From the NCBI GenBank assembly GCA_017397825.1, contig JAFQHT010000092.1, positions 22,661 through 86,660 of the forward strand: DNA of 64,000 nt, written 5' to 3'. Made by a program: the position numbers and the translations under genes. The notes below the pieces were generated by a model. That model searched no databases. It was not told the origin of the DNA and saw only the letters and a program-made list of their open reading frames with translations. This stretch comes from Bacillota bacterium. Its GTDB lineage: Bacteria; Bacillota; Clostridia; Peptostreptococcales; Anaerovoracaceae. Shown piece by piece: positions 51,806 to 59,464 of this stretch (its first letter is position 1; every line of letters begins with the position of its first letter).

Positions 51806-53299
51806 ATGAACTTTGTAACTGGTTTTCTGAAATTCTCACCAGTATTCGTACTTGCTGGTCTTATGATTTCAGGTCAGGACGCTTTAATCGCTGCTTTCCT
51901 TGCATGCGTATTTGCGTTCATCATCGCTGGTCTTGTAGCAAAGGTTAAGTTCCAGGAAGCTCTGGACTCTGCTATGGACAGCGTTAAACACATTTTAGTA
52001 GCACTTTTCATCCTCATGTTCGCTTATGCAATGGCAGAAGCTTTCATGGCTTACGGTGTAGGTGCCGCAATTATCAACGTTGCACTTTCCCTTGGTATCA
52101 CTGCTAAGTCTGTTGCATGCATTGGTTTCGTATGCTGCTGCTTACTTTCTGTAGCTACCGGTACTTCCTGGGGTACATTCGCAGCTTGCGCACCAATCTT
52201 CTTATGGTTATCCCACATCGTTGACGGTAACCCAGTATTAACAGTTTGTGCAATTGCTGGCGGTGCTTGCTTCGGCGACAACATCGGTCTCATCTCCGAT
52301 ACTACTATCGTATCCTCCGGTATTCAGGGTGTACAGGTAGTAGACAGAGTAAGACATCAGGGTGTTTGGTCAATTTCTTGCTTAGTACTTGCTGCTGTTT
52401 GCTTCTTAGCAGCTGGTATTGTTATGGGACTTCCTGGCGAAACAGTTGACCCATCCGGCGTTATCACTACTATCCAGACAGAACATCCAGAAGTAATCGA
52501 ATTCCTTCTTTCCGATGACGGAAGACCTTCCGCAGTTGCTCTTCTTGAACAGGTATCTGCAGGCGTTCCTATTTACATGGTAATTCCTCTTTTACTCGTT
52601 ATCGGTCTTGCAGTTGCAGGTTTCAACACATTCGTATGTATCGGTTCCGGTCTTCTTTCCTCATACATCCTTGGTGTATTCGCAGGTACAGCTGGTTCCG
52701 TACAGTCCTTACTTGACGACATCGTATACGTTGGTTTCGAAGGCGCTGGCGCATGGGTAATCATCATGATGATGTGGGTTGCAGCATTCGGCGGCGTAAT
52801 GCAGAAGATGGACGCTTTCGCTCCTCTTGCAGCATTCGTTGTAAAGATGTCCAAGAGAGTAAGAGGCCTTATGACTTGGAACGCTGTACTTTCCCTTATC
52901 GGTAACGCCTGCCTTGCTGACGAAATGGCTCAGATCGTTACAATGGGTCCTGTTATCAAGCAGATTGCTGAAGAAAACATCGAAGGTTCCGAAGAAGATA
53001 TGTACAAGATCAAGCTGAGAAACGCTACATTCGGCGACGCTATGGGCGTATTCGGTTCCCAGCTCATTCCATGGCACGTATACCTTGGTTTCTATGTAGG
53101 TATCGCTGCTGGTGTATATCCATTAGTAGAAATCACTAACATGGACTTCTTAAAGTACAACTTCATGGCTTACATCGCTGTAGTTTCCCTCTTAATCTTA
53201 ACTTTCACTGGTTGGGACAGATTCATCCCTCTGTTCAAGCTTCCTGGCGAACCAGCATTAAAGTTAAAGAAGAAAACTGCAGAACAGAAAGCTGCTTAA
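51806..53299 (+). CDS. NhaC-family transporter 2 (tandem paralogue)
   Basis: 497 residues, closely similar to the protein encoded at 50086: the first 60 residues differ at very few positions and the last 100 are nearly identical; the main difference is a loop near residue 215-245, which here reads DPSGVITTIQTEHPEVIEFLLSDDGRPS. The same NhaC core is present (GTSWGTFAACAPIFLW, GGACFGDNIGLISDTTIVSSG). Codon bias is equally strong. Its upstream region is homologous to that of transporter 1, but the -24/-12 element has decayed, so it is probably expressed by another sigma factor. Confidence 0.9.
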   Translation: MNFVTGFLKFSPVFVLAGLMISGQDALIAAFLACVFAFIIAGLVAKVKFQEALDSAMDSVKHILVALFILMFAYAMAEAFMAYGVGAAIINVALSLGITAKSVACIGFVCCCLLSVATGTSWGTFAACAPIFLWLSHIVDGNPVLTVCAIAGGACFGDNIGLISDTTIVSSGIQGVQVVDRVRHQGVWSISCLVLAAVCFLAAGIVMGLPGETVDPSGVITTIQTEHPEVIEFLLSDDGRPSAVALLEQVSAGVPIYMVIPLLLVIGLAVAGFNTFVCIGSGLLSSYILGVFAGTAGSVQSLLDDIVYVGFEGAGAWVIIMMMWVAAFGGVMQKMDAFAPLAAFVVKMSKRVRGLMTWNAVLSLIGNACLADEMAQIVTMGPVIKQIAEENIEGSEEDMYKIKLRNATFGDAMGVFGSQLIPWHVYLGFYVGIAAGVYPLVEITNMDFLKYNFMAYIAVVSLLILTFTGWDRFIPLFKLPGEPALKLKKKTAEQKAA

Positions 53300-53345
53300 T
53301 TAAACATCATTACCAGAAATTTTATACTGAAAATAATTGCAGTGA

Positions 53346-53372
53346 GGGCCCCGGTAAATCCGGGGTCTTTTT
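53346..53372 (+). terminator. Terminator after transporter 2
   Basis: GGCCCCGG/CCGGGGTC stem with loop TAAAT and TTTTT. Confidence 0.9.
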
Positions 53373-53443
53373 ATTTCTCATACTACGCCTCCTGTAATCA
53401 TAAAATCATTAGTATATATTAATCCCGATACGGAGGCTTGATA

Positions 53444-54322
53444 ATGAAAAGAAAGATATGTTCATTCCTTCTCATAACATTTATGGCTGCATCAGTACTT
53501 TTTTCGTGCTTCGGGCTGGCACACAGATCTTTATCTGCCGGTACCGTGCCTGTGATGGCCGATTCACGGGAAAGCATAGATATCCCAATTATCATGTATC
53601 ACGGCATTACCGGAAATTCAGAAAAAGAAAGGGAATATGTCATATCTGCAGGCCGCTTTGAAAATGATCTTAAGTGGCTGGAACAGAATGGTTTCACCAC
53701 CATCCTTCCTTCCCAGCTTGTCAGTTATGTCATCAATGGTGCACAGCTGCCCTCCAGGCCTGTTATTTTAAGTTTTGACGATGGTTACTGCAACAACTAC
53801 ACTCTTGCCTTCCCTCTGCTTCAGAAATACAACGCAAAGGCTGTCATTGCCCTCATCGGCAGCCAGTCAGATATAAGTTCCCGGGAAATATACCGCAATC
53901 CCGAAAGCTGCAGCCTTTCATGGGGAGAAGCTGCGATAATGGTAAAATCAGGTCTGGTGGAGTTTGCCAATCATTCTTACAGCCTTCATGAAGCACAGAA
54001 AGGCGGCCGCAAAGGCGCTGACATGATAACCGGCGAAAGTTTTGATGACTACCGGCAGGTTCTGATAGATGACCTGGGTAAAAATCAGGCACTGATTGAA
54101 TCCGCCACCGGTAAAGTTCCTCAGGTATTTGCCTGGCCTTATGGTGCCTATCCGGCAGACAGGTGCGCAGATTCAGTTCTGAAAGAACTGGGCTTTGACG
54201 CCACCTTCGTGTCTTACCAACACACCAGCAGCGTCAGAGCCGGCGCCCCGGAAACTCTGTACGGGCTGGGGCGCTATCTGCGCACCCCTGATTTTGATAT
54301 AACGACCATATTGGGTGGCTAG
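53444..54322 (+). CDS. Polysaccharide deacetylase, secreted or membrane-anchored
   Basis: 292 residues from the ATG at 53444 (GGAGG seven bases upstream). N-terminal hydrophobic segment (ICSFLLITFMAASVLFSCFGL). The NodB fold is visible: IIMYHGITGN, RPVILSFDDGYCNNYTLAFPLLQKY with the catalytic DD, VEFANHSYSLHEAQKG for the metal histidines and FAWPYGAYPADR near the end. It resembles IcaB/PgaB-type deacetylases rather than PdaC. Monocistronic, no recognised promoter motif. Confidence 0.9.
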   Translation: MKRKICSFLLITFMAASVLFSCFGLAHRSLSAGTVPVMADSRESIDIPIIMYHGITGNSEKEREYVISAGRFENDLKWLEQNGFTTILPSQLVSYVINGAQLPSRPVILSFDDGYCNNYTLAFPLLQKYNAKAVIALIGSQSDISSREIYRNPESCSLSWGEAAIMVKSGLVEFANHSYSLHEAQKGGRKGADMITGESFDDYRQVLIDDLGKNQALIESATGKVPQVFAWPYGAYPADRCADSVLKELGFDATFVSYQHTSSVRAGAPETLYGLGRYLRTPDFDITTILGG

Positions 54323-54413
54323 CAGTGCTGCACTTTCTTTACTTTGTACTTTTCATTTGCCTTGTTCTGTGGTAGAATAATTGTAATATTTACTGGAACG
54401 GGGGTATGTACCT

Positions 54414-54581
54414 ATGAAAAAAATTAAAACAGCAAACGCTGAAGAAAATAACGTATCTGTAAGAGTTGACGTTGATGTTGCCAAAATCGTTGCAACTGCT
54501 GCAGCTGCAGGTGTTGTTATCGTTGGCATCGTTTTCGGATTCAAGACTTATAAAAAATATCTGGAATGGAACAAAGACTGA
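54414..54581 (+). CDS. 55-residue single-pass membrane protein
   Basis: ATG at 54414 to TGA at 54579-54581 encodes 55 residues. An acidic/basic N-terminus (MKKIKTANAEENNVSVRVDVDV) precedes one hydrophobic helix (KIVATAAAAGVVIVGIVFGF) and a basic end (KTYKKYLEWNKD), an N-out topology by charge. GGGGG precedes the ATG at 54401-54405, a weak ribosome site. It is 18 bases before the DtxR-like gene and likely co-transcribed. Not a recognised family; codon use fits a real gene. Confidence 0.75.
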   Translation: MKKIKTANAEENNVSVRVDVDVAKIVATAAAAGVVIVGIVFGFKTYKKYLEWNKD

Positions 54582-54599
54582 TTTCGCGGGAGGGTTAAT

Positions 54600-54974
54600 A
54601 TGGCAATACACGAATCCGGCGAAATGTATCTGGAAACCATATATATTCTTTCCAGAGAGCTTCCTGTAGTAAGAGCTATTGATGTGGGTGAATACATGGG
54701 GTTCAGCAAACCAAGTGTAAGCCGCGCACTCAGCCTGCTCAAAGAATCAGGACATGTAGTTGCTGATGCAAATGGTTATCTTTCTCTTACGGAGGAAGGT
54801 ACTGCTGTTGCCGAAAAAATATTTGAAAGGCACACAATCCTGACCCGTATCATCACCAGCCTTGGCGTCAGCGAAGAAATCGCATCCGCAGATGCATGCA
54901 GAATGGAACATGTTATCAGCGATGAAACCTTTGAGGCTTTCAAAAAACATCTCGCCGAAAAAGGAACAAAATAA
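54600..54974 (+). CDS. DtxR/MntR-family metal-dependent repressor
   Basis: 124 residues: N-terminal winged HTH (SGEMYLETIYILSRELPVVRAIDVGEYMGFSKPSVSRALSLLKESGHV) and the metal-binding/dimer domain (FERHTILTRIITSLGVSEEIASADACRMEHVISDETFEAFKKHL) with the expected His, Asp, Cys and Glu ligands. It lacks the C-terminal SH3 domain, as MntR-type proteins do. It senses manganese or iron. GGGAGGG precedes the ATG. No metal transporter is adjacent; the preceding membrane protein is a possible target. Confidence 0.9.
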   Translation: MAIHESGEMYLETIYILSRELPVVRAIDVGEYMGFSKPSVSRALSLLKESGHVVADANGYLSLTEEGTAVAEKIFERHTILTRIITSLGVSEEIASADACRMEHVISDETFEAFKKHLAEKGTK

Positions 54975-54980
54975 ATATAA

Positions 54981-55030
54981 AAAAATGAGGAACTTTTCAC
55001 ACCTTAGCAGGTCTGGAAAGTTCCCTTTTT
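54981..55030. terminator. Bidirectional terminator between the DtxR-like gene and rsmE
   Basis: Stem GGAACTTTTC/GGAAAGTTCC with a long loop and T-run on the plus strand, A-run (T on minus) on the other side. Confidence 0.8.
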
Positions 55031-55038
55031 ATTGTTCT

Positions 55039-55785
55039 TTAAAGTTCAAGTTCGTACATGACCATAGTAAGTGCCACAAGTCCTGCTGTTTCAGTTCTCA
55101 GAATGGTTTTGCCAAGGGTCACGATCTCTGCACCGAAATCTTTAAGTGCATCGATTTCCTTGTCAGCAAAACCACCTTCAGGACCGATGATAATAGCCAC
55201 TTTCTTCGGTAAATTTCCGCCGGAGGCAGCCTTTCTCAGGCAGTCCTTCATGGAGTAACCGTCCTCACTTTCGTACGGGCAGATTACAAGGTCGTACTCT
55301 CCGAGCCGGCCCATCATTTCTCTGAATGTACAGTTTTCACGGACCTGCGGAATTATGCCCCTCTTACACTGCTTCACCGCTTCGTCAGCGATTTTCTGCC
55401 AGCGGTCCAGCTTCTTGCCGAAGTTGCCTTTTTCCACCACCACGGTTCTTTCCATGAAAACAGGAACAATGGAATCCACGCCGATTTCAACAGTTTTCTG
55501 GATTACTGTCTCCATTTTGGATGCCTTGGGCACTCCCTGAAACAGGGTCACGCGTACTTCCGGTTCAGAGGCGAATTTCTGCTTGTCCAGAATTCTCAGG
55601 GTGGCACAGTCAGCAGTCAGCTCCTCAAGCTCGGTTTCGTATTCCCACTCATCGCCATCAGAAATATCGATTTTCATGCCCACCTTGCCGCGGAGTACCT
55701 AGGTAAGATGATGCAGATCATTTTTATCCTCTATATAAATGTGGGAGCCGCTGATTGCCGCCGGATCCACAAAGAATTTAGTCAT
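55039..55785 (-). pseudogene. rsmE: 16S rRNA m3U1498 methyltransferase gene interrupted by an in-frame amber codon
   Basis: The full frame starts at the ATG at 55785 with GGAGGAGAG upstream, 12 bases after prmA, and reads TKFFVDPAAISGSHIYIEDK, then HHLT, a TAG at 55699-55701 (codon 29), then VLRGKVGMKIDISDGDEWEYE and the rest of RsmE to the stop at 55039. HHLxxVLR is the family's N-terminal PUA-domain motif, so the reading frame on both sides of the TAG is native and one codon, probably CAG, has mutated. The SPOUT methyltransferase part is intact (KVAIIIGPEGGFADKEIDAL, LGKTILRTETAGLVAL). The fragment from the internal ATG at 55680 would lack part of the RNA-binding domain. A sequencing error is also possible. 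Confidence 0.85.
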
Positions 55786-55797
55786 TACGCTCTCCTC

Positions 55798-56763
55798 CTA
55801 TTTTTCAGCAACGATGGCGCACCACATGCCGTCCTGCTTCACTTCAAGAATCTTGAAATCAAGAGCTCTCATGCAGTCTACAACCACAGGCGCTTTTTCA
55901 GCCAGAATGCCGGAAGAAATGTACTTTGCCCCTGGCAGCATGTGCGCAGCAACGTCTTTGCTGAGCAGCATTACAAGGTCTGCCATAAGGTTGGCAACCA
56001 CCACATCAGCCTTGAAATCAATACCCTTTGTAAGGTCTCCATATTGCGCTCTGGCCACTTTTTCCACATGATTGAGCAAGATGTTCTCCTGAGCAATTTC
56101 GACAGCCACAGGGTCAATTTCAACTCCCAGAACCTCTCCCGCTCCAAGCATTGCGCCTACAATTGCCAGAATGCCGCTGCCGCAGCCCACATCAAGGACT
56201 TTATCGCCAGGTTTCATGTAATCTTCCATGAGACGCACACAAAGCGATGTTGTTTCATGGGTGCCTGTACCGAAAGCCATACCAGGGTCAATTTCAAGAA
56301 CTTTTTCGCCGTCCTTGGCTGTATATTCTTCCCATGTAGGCTTTACAACGATAGTTTTGCTGATCTTGGCAGGCTTGAAATATTCTTTCCATTTGTCCTT
56401 CCATTCACTGTCATCGTCAGTTTTTATTTCTACAGTAAGAGGTCCCAGGTCAACGCCTTCTCCGAAAAGCCCTGCAGCCGCCATATTCTTCAGGTTGTCC
56501 ACTGCTGTGCGGGCATTTTCTGCCTTGGCGCGGCCCTCTTCATCGTCTTCAAGGTATACAGTCACCTTCGGTTCCTGGTTCTTCAGCTCAAGCACGCTGT
56601 CATCAATGTAGTCCCATTCGTAGTCATTTTCCTTGTTGAGAAGGTCATCAATGTCCGCAGGGTCTTCGATAACCACATCAGTGATTCCCACTTCCATGAG
56701 TGCAGAAACCACCGGCTCGATTCCCTCTCTGTTTACGTTTATGTCAATCTGTATGTACTGCAT
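55798..56763 (-). CDS. prmA: Ribosomal protein L11 methyltransferase
   Basis: 321 residues from the ATG at 56763 (GGAGG nine bases upstream); the longer frame is not used. The SAM-binding motifs are GDKVLDVGCGSGILAIVGAMLGAGEVLGVEIDPVAVEIAQEN (about residues 190-235) and DVVVANLMADLVMLL (NPPY-like post-motif, here NLMA as in the family). Substrate handling region DPGMAFGTGTHETTSLCVRLME is present. The enzyme trimethylates L11. It precedes rsmE in an operon of ribosome modifiers. Confidence 0.96.
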   Translation of the reverse strand: MQYIQIDINVNREGIEPVVSALMEVGITDVVIEDPADIDDLLNKENDYEWDYIDDSVLELKNQEPKVTVYLEDDEEGRAKAENARTAVDNLKNMAAAGLFGEGVDLGPLTVEIKTDDDSEWKDKWKEYFKPAKISKTIVVKPTWEEYTAKDGEKVLEIDPGMAFGTGTHETTSLCVRLMEDYMKPGDKVLDVGCGSGILAIVGAMLGAGEVLGVEIDPVAVEIAQENILLNHVEKVARAQYGDLTKGIDFKADVVVANLMADLVMLLSKDVAAHMLPGAKYISSGILAEKAPVVVDCMRALDFKILEVKQDGMWCAIVAEK

Positions 56764-56909
56764 CAGCAAGTCCTCCGTTCTTAAATGTCCATAGATATTA
56801 ATATTATACACCATTATGGCATCCTTGTGGAAAATTTTTGTAGCAGATTCCCGCGTTTCGGTGGTATACTGTTACTGTATAGTTTTATGTTTATTGCAAG
56901 GAGACCTCC

Positions 56910-57737
56910 ATGAAAAAGAACAAAGAATACTTCACCACAGGCGAGTTTGCCCGGATTTTCGGTGTAAAAAAGCAGACTCTTTTCCACTATGACCAGTGCG
57001 GCATTTTCCAGCCTGATGTTACCGGCGAAAACGGTTATCGTTACTACTCTTTTGCCCAGCTGGAAACTTTCGCAATGATTGCCATGCTCCGCGAGCTGGA
57101 TGTAAGTATCGCTGAAATCAAAGCCCACATGGACCGCCGTTCTCCCGAAAGCCTCATCACCCTGCTCCGTTCCAAGCAGCAGCAGGTTGACAGCAAAATC
57201 GCCTATCTGCAATGGTCAAAAAAATATATAGATAATAAAATACGCACCACTCAGGAGGGCCTTACTGCGCCCCTGGGTCAGATAGTTTTTGAAAACGCAC
57301 CCGATGAGTTTATGGTTACCACCGACTACAAAGGCGCCGATGATGAAAAGCAGATTATGGAGGCCGTAGGCGATCACTTTGCCTTCTGCCACAGTCTTGG
57401 TCTTTACAGTGCCTACCCTATCGGTGCAATGATTCCTGCCGCTTCAGTAACTGATGCTGGCTACAAATACGATAAATTCTACACTGTCGTTCACCCTGAC
57501 GAGCTGCGCCAGGCAGGTGTCACCGATGCAGCCTTTGACCGCGGCGGCAACTATATCGCCATCTATGATAACCACGGTTACACCAACATCCATGCAAACT
57601 GCCTGAAGCTGCTGGAATATGCCAAAAGCCACGGCATGACCACCGGCGAACACTTTTATGAAGACGTTATCCTGGATGACCTTTCCACCGAAGGATATTA
57701 CAATTACCTGGTAAAATTGTCAGTAAGGGTGGAGTAG
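56910..57737 (+). CDS. MerR-family regulator with BmrR/GyrI-like effector domain
   Basis: 275 residues. N-terminal MerR HTH: TTGEFARIFGVKKQTLFHYDQCGIFQPDVTGENGYRYYSFAQLETF. A coiled-coil dimer helix follows (residues about 75-115), then a GyrI-like ligand-binding domain (KFYTVVHPDELRQAGVTDAAFDRGGNYIAIYDNHGYTNIHANCLKLLEYA). Such proteins sense drug-like or lipophilic compounds and twist a 19-base-spacer promoter. No transporter is adjacent, so the target is unknown. Divergent from prmA. Confidence 0.92.
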   Translation: MKKNKEYFTTGEFARIFGVKKQTLFHYDQCGIFQPDVTGENGYRYYSFAQLETFAMIAMLRELDVSIAEIKAHMDRRSPESLITLLRSKQQQVDSKIAYLQWSKKYIDNKIRTTQEGLTAPLGQIVFENAPDEFMVTTDYKGADDEKQIMEAVGDHFAFCHSLGLYSAYPIGAMIPAASVTDAGYKYDKFYTVVHPDELRQAGVTDAAFDRGGNYIAIYDNHGYTNIHANCLKLLEYAKSHGMTTGEHFYEDVILDDLSTEGYYNYLVKLSVRVE

Positions 57738-57756
57738 GAATTTAAAATAAAATAAT

Positions 57757-57790
57757 GCCCCTGCCAATTTTCACCGGCAAGGGCGTTTTT
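57757..57790 (+). terminator. Terminator copy R1, left flank of hipBST
   Basis: 34 bases identical to 59410-59443. It is a hairpin (CCCTTGCCGG pairing with CCGGCAAGGG-type arms GCCCCTGCC/GGCAAGGGC) followed by five T. It ends the MerR gene. Confidence 0.9.
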
Positions 57791-57893
57791 ATACCCTTAA
57801 GGGTATATTTTATTTATTAACAGTAAAAAATAATACCTATCGGGTATAATTTATATATTATCGCTTGACATTATACCCGATAGGGTATATATT
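57791..57893 (+). promoter_or_regulatory. hipBST promoter with three HipB-type operators
   Basis: Three palindromes of the form ATACCC-N4-GGGTAT: 57791-57806 (perfect), 57833-57847 (one base shorter) and 57873-57888. The third fills the 17-base spacer between TTGACA (57865-57870) and TATATT (57888-57893). The -10 box is only six bases from the ATG at 57900. HipB repressors of E. coli bind similar TATCC-N8-GGATA sites. Confidence 0.85.
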
Positions 57894-57899
57894 ATATTT

Positions 57900-58100
57900 A
57901 TGAATACTATCGCACAATTTATAAAACAAAAAAGAAAAGAAGCCGGACTCACTCAGGAAGAATTCGCAATACGTTCCGGGCTGGGTCTGCGCTTTATAAG
58001 AGAGCTTGAGCAAGGCAAGGAAACAGTCCGCATGGATAAGGTAAATCAGGCACTTTCAATGTTCGGCATGAAGGCAGTCCCGGGAAGGAAGGATGATTAA
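57900..58100 (+). CDS. hipB: HipB antitoxin / repressor
   Basis: 66 residues, essentially a single Cro-type HTH: MNTIAQFIKQKRKEAGLTQEEFAIRSGLGLRFIRELEQGKETVRMDKVNQALSMFG. In HipBST systems HipB binds the operators and the toxin but HipS is the true antitoxin. There is no ribosome site, and the promoter geometry puts the transcription start at or next to the ATG, suggesting a leaderless message. The stop overlaps the hipS ATG (TAATG). Confidence 0.93.
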   Translation: MNTIAQFIKQKRKEAGLTQEEFAIRSGLGLRFIRELEQGKETVRMDKVNQALSMFGMKAVPGRKDD

Positions 58101-58426
58101 TGGACGCATACAGAACTGCGTATGTATATGTACGTAATATTTTTGCAGGAACACTGAAAGAAACTGACGCCGGTTATTCGTTTAAGTACGACAGCGGATA
58201 TCTGCAGGCCGAAGGTTCAACGGCGGTCAGTCTTACACTGCCGATACAGGAAGAAGAATATACTTCCAAAACACTTTTTGCTTTTTTCGATGGTCTGATT
58301 CCGGAAGGCTGGCTCCTTGATATAGTAAGTCATAACTGGAAAATCAACCCTAAAGATCGTTTTGGTTTGCTGCTTGTAGCCTGCAAAGACCCAATCGGAA
58401 ATGTAAGTATACAGGAGGCAAAATAA
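58100..58426 (+). CDS. hipS: HipS antitoxin (HipA N-subdomain-1-like)
   Basis: 108 residues that match only the N-terminal subdomain of HipA: TAYVYVRNIFAGTLKETDAGYSFKYDSGYL and ISLTLPIQEEEYTSKTLFAFFDGLIPEGWLLD-like TVSLTLP. In the three-gene HipBST systems this separate protein neutralises the kinase toxin HipT. Overlaps hipB and hipT by one base each, with GGAAGG and AGGAGG ribosome sites inside the preceding genes. Confidence 0.92.
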   Translation: MDAYRTAYVYVRNIFAGTLKETDAGYSFKYDSGYLQAEGSTAVSLTLPIQEEEYTSKTLFAFFDGLIPEGWLLDIVSHNWKINPKDRFGLLLVACKDPIGNVSIQEAK

Positions 58427-59394
58427 TGAAACATTGTTTATGCTGCGGAAAACCTTTTAAAAGTCTTTCCACCACCTTGGAAAAAGATGTTTATGGCTGG
58501 CATTTTTCTTGTATAAAAAAATTTTTCGGCACCTCAGGTTTTCCATTTATAGATGTTTCTGAAGATGTCCTTCAGAAGCTGGCCCTTGACAGTACAAACA
58601 AGGGCTTTACAGTGCCCGGTGTACAAAAAAAATTATCATTGCATCTGTCTGTAGAAAACGAACCTCGCCTTACGCTCGTCAATTATCCTACCGGCTATAT
58701 TCTTAAACCGCAAACCGAAGAATATTCTGCTTTGCCTGAAATGGAGTATCTTGTTATGCAGATGGCCGCAGTCAGCGGTATAAAGACAGTTCCGCATGCT
58801 TTGCTCCGTCTTCATTCACAAAACGATGCTTTTGGCTACATTACGCGCCGCATAGACCGCCATGATAAACAGATTCTGGCGATGGAGGATTTCTGCCAGC
58901 TTGACGGCAGACTTACCGAAGATAAATATCGTGGTTCATATGAAAGATGCGCAAAGATTATCTCCAGATATTCTGCTAATCCAGGACTTGACCTGACAGA
59001 ATTATTTTTCAGGATTGTCTTTTCTTTTGCCGTAGGTAATTCGGATATGCACCTTAAGAACTTTTCGCTTATAGAAACTGCCGAAAAAAGCTGTGAATAC
59101 ACACTTTCTGCAGCATACGATCTTATTTCTTCAAATGTTGCCGTGCCCGAAGACCCAGAGCAGTTCGCCCTCACCATGAACGGGAAAAAGCAAAATATAC
59201 GGAGAAAGGATTTCTTTGTTTTCGCCGAAACCATCGGTATCACAAAAAAGTCCGCAGAAAAAATGATTGATAAAATCATAAAACTCAAAGATACGTACAT
59301 TGAAATGTGTCGGGCTTCATATATGCCTGCTCACATGAAAGACAGTCTGGAAACGCTTATTGAACAAAGAATTTCTATACTTGCGCAAAAGTAA
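58426..59394 (+). CDS. hipT: HipT serine/threonine kinase toxin
   Basis: 322 residues, HipA core kinase without N-subdomain-1. It begins with a cysteine motif CLCCGKPF...WHFSCIKKFFG found in HipT-type proteins. The Gly-rich loop is KGFTVPGVQKKLSL (near residue 60), where E. coli HipT has a doubly phosphorylated Ser-Ile-Ser (from memory); here it reads Thr-Val-Pro. Catalytic loop AVGNSDMHLKNFSLI and metal-binding YDLISS are intact. By family the toxin inactivates tryptophanyl-tRNA synthetase by phosphorylation; whether this one has the same target is inferred. Confidence 0.92.
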   Translation: MKHCLCCGKPFKSLSTTLEKDVYGWHFSCIKKFFGTSGFPFIDVSEDVLQKLALDSTNKGFTVPGVQKKLSLHLSVENEPRLTLVNYPTGYILKPQTEEYSALPEMEYLVMQMAAVSGIKTVPHALLRLHSQNDAFGYITRRIDRHDKQILAMEDFCQLDGRLTEDKYRGSYERCAKIISRYSANPGLDLTELFFRIVFSFAVGNSDMHLKNFSLIETAEKSCEYTLSAAYDLISSNVAVPEDPEQFALTMNGKKQNIRRKDFFVFAETIGITKKSAEKMIDKIIKLKDTYIEMCRASYMPAHMKDSLETLIEQRISILAQK

Positions 59395-59409
59395 CTCCCG
59401 AATAATAAC

Positions 59410-59443
59410 GCCCCTGCCAATTTTCACCGGCAAGGGCGTTTTT
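59410..59443. terminator. Terminator copy R2, right flank of hipBST
   Basis: 34 bases identical to R1 at 57757-57790. It ends hipT and faces the acyltransferase gene, which converges from the minus strand. Confidence 0.9.
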
Positions 59444-59464
59444 TAAATCATATCATATTCTTTT

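Noticed and set aside
57791-57806. Phage attachment or transposon end
   Set aside because: The palindrome recurs twice more with promoter spacing, so an operator explains it; no recombinase gene is present.
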